NCBI GenBank assembly: GCA_015063395.1
Contig: SVUF01000007.1
Span: forward strand, 1-36,039
DNA: 36,039 nucleotides
Origin: Oscillospiraceae bacterium
GTDB lineage: Bacteria > Bacillota > Clostridia > Oscillospirales > CAG-272
Direction of reading: 5' to 3'
This document shows, one piece after another, positions 31,355 through 36,039 of this stretch. The position numbers were made by a program, and so were the translations under genes. The stretch's first letter is position 1. The number at the start of each line of letters is the position of its first letter. The notes below the pieces were generated by a model that was not told the origin of the DNA, did no database searches, and saw nothing but the letters and a program-made list of their open reading frames with translations.

Positions 31355-31947
31355 ACATTATAACCCTCACTTTCAAGCTTACGACGCAGCTCGTCCCTAA
31401 TTGCCGCAAGCTCCTTGTTTACCGTAGACATACTGACCCCTAAATCTGCCGCAATTGTTTTTACAGAGTCATACGCATAATATCTGCTCATGAAAATATA
31501 CTGTCGGCGAACTGAAAGAGATCTTGTAAAGCAGCTGATTATCCGTCCAAGCTCTCTTGCATTAAATTCTTCTTCCGTTGCATTACCGTCGTTTAAAAAA
31601 ATCTCCAACTCTTCAAGCGAAACCGTCATCTCAGATGGAATTCTTCTTTTTCTTACATTTGAATTGTATTTTTTTATTGCAGCTCTGCGCATTATCACCG
31701 TCAAAAATGCCTTCAGTACATTTGGTCTTTCAGGCGGGATCGAATTCCAAGCGCCAAGATATGTAACGTCAAGACACTCGTGGCATATTTCCTTGTCCTT
31801 GACGATATTATAAGCAATTGCCATAAGATATTTTTTGTATTTCAGATCTGTTTCCTTGATCGCTTTTTCGTCACGTTGCCAATACAGATCGATTATATCT
31901 CCATCACTGAGAGGTGATTGTTTATTTGCTTTATTTTGAAGATCCAT
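31351..31947 (-). CDS. ECF-type RNA polymerase sigma factor
   Basis: 198 residues from the ATG at 31947; a perfect AAAGGAGG lies six bases upstream, while the longer frame to 32049 has none and spans the promoter. Sigma region 2 is visible (LYWQRDEKAIKETDLKYKKY, then HECLDVTYLGAWNSIPP), and region 4 ends with the HTH TIAADLGVSMSTVNKELAAI. A 40-residue charged linker lies between. It should direct RNA polymerase to a small regulon after a surface signal, held in check by the overlapping membrane protein. No ECF-type AAC/CGT promoter is evident upstream; the promoter there is sigma-A like. Confidence 0.88.
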   Translation of the reverse strand: MDLQNKANKQSPLSDGDIIDLYWQRDEKAIKETDLKYKKYLMAIAYNIVKDKEICHECLDVTYLGAWNSIPPERPNVLKAFLTVIMRRAAIKKYNSNVRKRRIPSEMTVSLEELEIFLNDGNATEEEFNARELGRIISCFTRSLSVRRQYIFMSRYYAYDSVKTIAADLGVSMSTVNKELAAIRDELRRKLESEGYNV

Positions 31948-32040
31948 ACTATGCCTCCTTTCCCATGCGTTAAAAGGCCCTTCACTATTATAAGTACAAA
32001 AAAATCTGAAAATGTGTAATACTTTTTCCGTTATATTAAA

Positions 32041-32068
32041 ATTATACATATTTTTTACGTTTTGTCAA
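32041..32068 (-). promoter_or_regulatory. Promoter of the sigma/anti-sigma pair
   Basis: Minus strand TTGACA (32068-32063), 16-base spacer, TATAAT (32046-32041). The leader to the start at 31947 is about 85 bases. Confidence 0.7.
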
Positions 32069-32143
32069 ATTAAGGCGCGCCGATAGAAAAAGAGGTTGCC
32101 GTTCATAAACTACTGTTTTCTATCATTATTTAGTATTATTATA

Positions 32144-32190
32144 TAAAAAAAGATCTTCAAAAAGGCTATAAGCACCTTTATTTGAAGATC
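32144..32190 (-). terminator. Terminator overlapping the end of the MFS gene
   Basis: GATCTTCAAATAAAGG (32190-32175 on the minus strand) pairs with CCTTTTTGAAGATC (32165-32152), with the last seven bases T (32151-32145). The stop codon TAA (32180-32178) is inside the 5' arm, so the stem begins within the coding sequence. Confidence 0.85.
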
Positions 32191-33332
32191 GAATTTATTC
32201 TTTCTGTCATGATCACAACAACCGTTGCAAACAGTAAAAGAAAATACGGATACAGCCATGCCGCGAAAACATCTGCGCAAATTCCAAACAACAGGGGCAC
32301 AACGGAGCTTCCCGCATACGCACTTGCCATTTGCATGCCGACTATGCGCGTTGAATTTTCCCTGCCAAAGCACACGGGAGATCTGTGGATCATTGACGGA
32401 TATATGGGAGAAGCACCAAGCCCTGCCATAAACAGCCCTAAAATTGAATATTGCTTTCCAAGGGGTATGAGCATCATTGTAATTCCGATGATCATCACAA
32501 TGCCGCCCGCTCTGATCATATGTTTATCCACCGCTTTTTTCGGCAATAATCCGCCAATGAATCTTCCGACGGTTATTCCTACATAAAATGCTGACGCCCA
32601 TATTGCCGCTTCATAAATATCAAAGCCTCTTTCCTTCGCAAAATATGAGCATGCCCACATTCCCGCTGTTGACTCAAAGGCACTATATCCAAAAAAAGCT
32701 ATCAACGATGGCTTTACGCCTTTTATAAAAAGTGTATCCTTTATTCCTTTTCCCACTGTGCTTTTTTCATCATCAATGTTTTTTTCGCCATCGCGCCAAA
32801 TGGAAAGGCTTGAAAACAGAATTACCGTTAATATGACCTGAATTACCGCCACTATGCTGTACCCGGCATGATAATCCTGTGTTTCCTTGATCGCGTTACC
32901 CATTATATATGCACCAAGCGCCGCGCCGACACCCCAAAAACAATGAAGCATTTTCATATGCCTTGATGAATAATTGAGGGCAACATAATCATTGACAGCA
33001 ACATCAATGGCACCTGCTCCAAGTCCGTAAGGAATGGCAAAAAGCAGGAGAAGCCAAAAGCTTTTTACCGTTGAAAATCCTGTAAGTGCAATTGCAGTCA
33101 GCGCAACACTTATAGCACATACCCTTCCGCTTCCAAGATCTTTTATAAGCTTATGGGAAAACAGGCTTGAGAAAATGGTGGAAAGAGAAATTGTCATTGA
33201 CAAAACTCCGCCAAGAGAAAATGCCATTCCCATATTTTCTTCAATTGACGGCCATGCCGCTCCCAGCAAAGAGTCGGGCAGACCCATACTGATGAATAAT
33301 AAATATATAATTACCGTTAATATTGAAAACAT
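32178..33332 (-). CDS. Major facilitator superfamily transporter
   Basis: 384 residues from the ATG at 33332; GGGGAG precedes it. An in-frame TTG at 33347 is possible but less likely. Twelve hydrophobic segments are spaced through the protein, with a polar cytoplasmic loop near the middle (IWRDGEKNIDDEKSTVGKG). SMGLPDSLLGAAWPSI, GLGAGAIDVAVNDYVAL and MLHCFWGVGAALGAYIMG match the FucP/GlcP-like sugar-transporter branch common in Firmicutes. The substrate is not shown by the sequence. It has only a -10 like TATAAT (33379-33374) of its own and may also be read from the pth2 promoter 76 bases upstream. Confidence 0.88.
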   Translation of the reverse strand: MFSILTVIIYLLFISMGLPDSLLGAAWPSIEENMGMAFSLGGVLSMTISLSTIFSSLFSHKLIKDLGSGRVCAISVALTAIALTGFSTVKSFWLLLLFAIPYGLGAGAIDVAVNDYVALNYSSRHMKMLHCFWGVGAALGAYIMGNAIKETQDYHAGYSIVAVIQVILTVILFSSLSIWRDGEKNIDDEKSTVGKGIKDTLFIKGVKPSLIAFFGYSAFESTAGMWACSYFAKERGFDIYEAAIWASAFYVGITVGRFIGGLLPKKAVDKHMIRAGGIVMIIGITMMLIPLGKQYSILGLFMAGLGASPIYPSMIHRSPVCFGRENSTRIVGMQMASAYAGSSVVPLLFGICADVFAAWLYPYFLLLFATVVVIMTERINSIFK

Positions 33333-33407
33333 AAGCTCCCCGCACAAAAAATCTTACCGCTTAATATAGCAGTATTATATTTTATGCAGAGAGCTTTAAT
33401 CGGTTTA

Positions 33408-33830
33408 TTAATAAAGCGGAAGATCTCCCGTTATACTGTCGGCAACCTCGGTGGAAACAGGCTCAAGAGCCAAGCAGGTCTTTGTAGGGTTTCCGTGGAA
33501 CTCCGTCATTCCCGCATCGGTGATCACAGCGCATAATACGCCTTTTTCCTCAGCCTTTTTGGCAACTGCCATCAATTCCTCCTCAGAATCCACGTAAACG
33601 CATATTTTAGCGCATCCGTATTCAAACCATTCCGAAAGGGGAGTTTCATCTTTATCGGTTTTGCAAAGGGTCATTCCGTATTCCGTCATTATAAGATCCT
33701 CAAGACGCTCTTCCCTTTTAAGCGCCATCAGTATTGCTTCAACCGCTGCATGACCTGCCTGCGCGGCGATCTTGCCCTTACGCATTTTCAAATCCCTTCT
33801 CATTACGATCATCATTTTTGCTCTGTACAT
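33408..33830 (-). CDS. pth2: Pth2-type peptidyl-tRNA hydrolase
   Basis: 140 residues. The Pth2 core is visible: MIVMRRDLKMRKGKIAAQAGHAAVEAI, with Lys18/Lys20, Gln24 and His27, then CAKICVYVDSEEEL, and VITDAGMTEF with Asp105, ending in PTKTCLALEPV. Pth2 recycles peptidyl-tRNA and is the archaeal/eukaryotic type, unrelated in fold to bacterial Pth. Bacterial Pth2-like proteins with the TEFHGxPT block exist, so this is not a contaminant. The genome probably also has a standard pth elsewhere. GAGG precedes the ATG. Confidence 0.85.
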   Translation of the reverse strand: MYRAKMMIVMRRDLKMRKGKIAAQAGHAAVEAILMALKREERLEDLIMTEYGMTLCKTDKDETPLSEWFEYGCAKICVYVDSEEELMAVAKKAEEKGVLCAVITDAGMTEFHGNPTKTCLALEPVSTEVADSITGDLPLY

Positions 33831-33862
33831 TTTAACCTCACAAATACATTGTAGTTTTTGAC

Positions 33863-33891
33863 ATTATACCGTTTTTTTGAGAAGAGGTCAA
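33863..33891 (-). promoter_or_regulatory. Promoter of pth2
   Basis: Minus strand TTGACC (33891-33886), 17-base spacer, TATAAT (33868-33863), 32 bases upstream of the start. The -35 box lies 19 bases after the stop of the DUF4349-like gene. Confidence 0.75.
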
Positions 33892-33909
33892 TAGATCAAT
33901 TCAAAAAAA

Positions 33910-34659
33910 TCAGCCGTTCTTTTGCTTTTTCTTGGATTTTGTAACAACAAGCACTATGGTCAGGGGAATTCCGACATAAAGCACTACACTTCCAATAAAT
34001 ATCAAAAAGGGTGTAATTCTTTCCAGCAAGGTTTCTCCCATTCTGACAGCTACTGATACTGTGGAGTAATTCACGTCGGAATCATATCCGTTGATCATAA
34101 GCTCAATTGACTGAATCTCTGCACTGACTTCGGCGATCTCGTTGATTATGTTCAGCTTTTCCGATGGGGTGATCTCGTCTTCAAGTATTTCCTCGAGAAG
34201 CGCTTTTCTTTCCATCAGAGCATTTTTCTTGCTTTGGGCGCTGACATATTTGGTTGTAATGTCAGTTGTATCAACATTCTTGCGGATTATCTTGCCGTTT
34301 GTCTCAATGGACGAAAGAAATTCGTCAAGATGCTCTGTGGGAACACGGTAAGTTATATCAACGTATGTGCAGATACCTTCATCATAGCTTTCCGATGTTT
34401 CCTCAACATATCCGCCGAATTCACTGTTTTTGGAGGATATTGCTTTCTTCACAGCTGAAACATCATCAGTCTCAATAGTCATGGAAACATTGTATACGAT
34501 CTTTCTGTTTAGCTCGTTGCTGACATATGAGCTTTCGGCTCCTTCACCTACAGAGAACGAAGGATCCTGATGGGAAGGACTGCTTGCACTGCAGCTTGCA
34601 AGTGTAATGCAAATGCCGATTATTAACATTATTACCAATGCTTTTGTGTGCTTTTTCAT
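33910..34659 (-). CDS. DUF4349-like membrane lipoprotein
   Basis: 249 residues from the ATG at 34659, which has AAAGGAGG ten bases upstream; the frame to 34683 is rejected. A lipoprotein signal ends at LASC with the lipidated Cys23. The extracellular domain carries RKIVYNVSMTIETDDVSAV, DITYRVPTEHLDEFLSSI and TTKYVSAQSKKNALMERKALLEEILE, a coiled-coil hairpin, then a strand. A C-terminal membrane segment (about 216-240) and a KKKQKNG tail follow. This arrangement is the DUF4349 family. Its function is unknown. It has its own promoter. Confidence 0.86.
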   Translation of the reverse strand: MKKHTKALVIMLIIGICITLASCSASSPSHQDPSFSVGEGAESSYVSNELNRKIVYNVSMTIETDDVSAVKKAISSKNSEFGGYVEETSESYDEGICTYVDITYRVPTEHLDEFLSSIETNGKIIRKNVDTTDITTKYVSAQSKKNALMERKALLEEILEDEITPSEKLNIINEIAEVSAEIQSIELMINGYDSDVNYSTVSVAVRMGETLLERITPFLIFIGSVVLYVGIPLTIVLVVTKSKKKQKNG

Positions 34660-34687
34660 AAAAGACACCTCCTTTAATTTCACTAAT

Positions 34688-34716
34688 ATTGTAACATATT
34701 ACCTATATTTTGTCAA
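34688..34716 (-). promoter_or_regulatory. Consensus promoter of the DUF4349-like gene
   Basis: Minus strand TTGACA (34716-34711), 17-base spacer, TACAAT (34693-34688), 28 bases upstream of the start. Confidence 0.8.
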
Positions 34717-34888
34717 TAAATGGTATTTTTGAACGCTGTGTAAATAATTTAACATACTAAAGCTCCGATCTCTGCCAATTTATTACTATTACCTACAGTC
34801 ATTTCCATAATATTCCTTTTGTGTGTAAAAGTATTCACATTTGATTATTATTATCTTTAAATATTTTGGATAATTTTTTCAAAATCCA

Positions 34889-34917
34889 TTGACAAGAATA
34901 TGTTAAAAATATATAAT
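34889..34917 (+). promoter_or_regulatory. Perfect promoter of the metallophosphoesterase gene
   Basis: TTGACA (34889-34894), 17-base spacer, TATAAT (34912-34917). The start codon is 46 bases downstream. Confidence 0.85.
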
Positions 34918-34962
34918 TTTATTGTGAATTTTTTTATAAAGAAAGGATTTTCAAGCATACAA

Positions 34963-36039
34963 ATGAAGATCACACTTAAGTCACCGTCCATTGACTTTGA
35001 ATCAAAGGGAGCTTCGCTTTCCTATACCCTTGCAAATTCTCTTTGCGGCTCTGCCGCGGGTATGATATATGTTAAGTATACAGCCTACTCTGCATATCAC
35101 ATTTGTTGGGCTGATGACCGCTGTCTTCCCCTTACCGTAAAGTCAAAGGATAAATTACTGAAATATTCCCCTCTTTGCACATTTGAAGGGGATAACAGCA
35201 TGAAATTTACATATAAGGTTCTTGATTTTACAGCCATACCTCAAGGAGCAAAAAGACTTGTTCTCACAAATGGGGACGGGACTGTGCTGACATCTGTTGC
35301 CCTGCCCGAATATAAGCTTTTGCCTTTAAGCTCTCCTAAATATTGCTTCGGTGTTATTGCTGATATACATTACAATTATTTTTTCAATCATGACAAGACA
35401 ATTGACTATGCCGTTGACGCTATTGACAGAGCGCTTGATTTTTATAAAAACGTTGGTGCTTGTCACGTTTGTGCTGCAGGTGATTACGGTATATATTCTG
35501 AAGAAAAATCGTATCGGGACTTTAGCTCTGCCATTGAAAAAAGCGGAGTTAAGGTGATTGCCTGCGGAGGTAACCACGAGCTTTACGCCAAGCTTGACGT
35601 TATGTACAGTGAAAACGGAATTTGGCGTACGTACATGAATAAGGATATATATTCACGCAAGGACCCCGGTGTACTTGATATTGCCCAAAACGGAATTGAT
35701 TTTTCATATATGATTCCCAACGAAGAAAATGAAGTCTTTGTTTTTCTTTCCCAACGGTATTGGGACGGTCATACCTCAAAGCAACCCATGCTCCTTGACC
35801 CTGAACAGCTTATCTGGCTTGAGGATCAATTTGAAAAATACCATGACAAAACCGTATTTCTTCTATTCCACACCTATCTTTCCGATGATGACGGTGAAAA
35901 CGTTGATGGTGAAGGCGATCTTAAAAGTACCGGCGGCTACAGCTATAATGGGCATTACAACACCTATACACCCGATGAAAAAATACTTCGCGGACTTTTG
36001 ACAAAATACAAAAACGTAATATGGTTCAACGGTCACAGC
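34963..36039 (+). CDS. Calcineurin-like metallophosphoesterase, 3' end cut by window
   Basis: The frame is open from 34963 to the end of the window (359 codons). No signal peptide is present. About 125 residues of beta-rich N-terminal domain come first. The metallophosphoesterase core follows: GVIADIHYN (first metal Asp/His), AAGDYGIY, ACGGNHEL (Asn-His), LLFHTYLS, and FNGHS at the end, matching the D-x-H, GD, GNH(E) and GH(x)H motif series. It should hydrolyse a phosphoester with a two-metal centre; the substrate is unknown. AAAGGA at 34942-34947 is 15 bases from the ATG, longer than ideal, so the start could be slightly different. Confidence 0.85.
   Translation, partial: MKITLKSPSIDFESKGASLSYTLANSLCGSAAGMIYVKYTAYSAYHICWADDRCLPLTVKSKDKLLKYSPLCTFEGDNSMKFTYKVLDFTAIPQGAKRLVLTNGDGTVLTSVALPEYKLLPLSSPKYCFGVIADIHYNYFFNHDKTIDYAVDAIDRALDFYKNVGACHVCAAGDYGIYSEEKSYRDFSSAIEKSGVKVIACGGNHELYAKLDVMYSENGIWRTYMNKDIYSRKDPGVLDIAQNGIDFSYMIPNEENEVFVFLSQRYWDGHTSKQPMLLDPEQLIWLEDQFEKYHDKTVFLLFHTYLSDDDGENVDGEGDLKSTGGYSYNGHYNTYTPDEKILRGLLTKYKNVIWFNGHS

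Overview
The window looks like chromosomal DNA from an uncultured low-GC Clostridia (Firmicutes), probably a gut-type Oscillospirales or relative. The evidence is Gram-positive style Shine-Dalgarno sites and TTGACA-17-TATAAT promoters, the yicC-remA-gmk-rpoZ-priA-def-fmt-rsmB order of Firmicutes, a fakB/fakA-like pair, a YugP-type metalloprotease, lipoproteins and a sortase-type NPKTG signal. I see no phage, insertion sequence, CRISPR array or integration site.

Layout. 1-671 is a truncated secreted protein (-). 939-3695 is a tldD-tldE pair (+). 3769-4824 is a probable cell-wall-anchored protein (-). 4927-6851 is a response regulator/histidine kinase pair (-), divergent from a Cthe_2159-like beta-helix lipoprotein (7017-9200, +). 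9243-9846 holds two small envelope-type genes (-). 9847-10392 is largely non-coding and contains a broken small gene. 10393-13056 is a P-loop kinase / six-hairpin glycosidase / SdpI-family operon (-). 13181-16816 is hisS-M42 peptidase-PLP lyase (-). 16971-17288 is a membrane zinc-ribbon protein (+).

17414-25645 is a nine-gene housekeeping operon from one consensus promoter (yicC, remA, gmk, rpoZ, priA, def, fmt, yugP-like, rsmB). It joins RNA turnover, biofilm-type regulation, GMP phosphorylation, RNA polymerase assembly, replication restart, N-terminal formyl-Met handling and rRNA methylation. 25748-29449 is degV (fakB-like), fakA-like, marR and a P-loop kinase (-); the promoter carries a palindrome that the local MarR protein might bind. 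A tRNA-Leu(UAG) lies at 29907-29991 (+).

30059-31947 is an ECF-type sigma factor overlapping a single-pass membrane protein that is probably its anti-sigma factor. 32178-33332 is an MFS transporter, 33408-33830 a Pth2-type peptidyl-tRNA hydrolase, 33910-34659 a DUF4349-like lipoprotein, and 34963 to the window end a truncated metallophosphoesterase (+).

No single locus is clearly a new system. The most interesting items are the NPKTG surface protein, the two-component/beta-helix locus with helical-phase repeats, the palindromic operator at the fak-like operon, the frameshifted small gene with its own terminator, a family of near-identical terminators, the cysteine-rich RemA, and the sigma/anti-sigma pair without a recognised zinc-binding anti-sigma motif.
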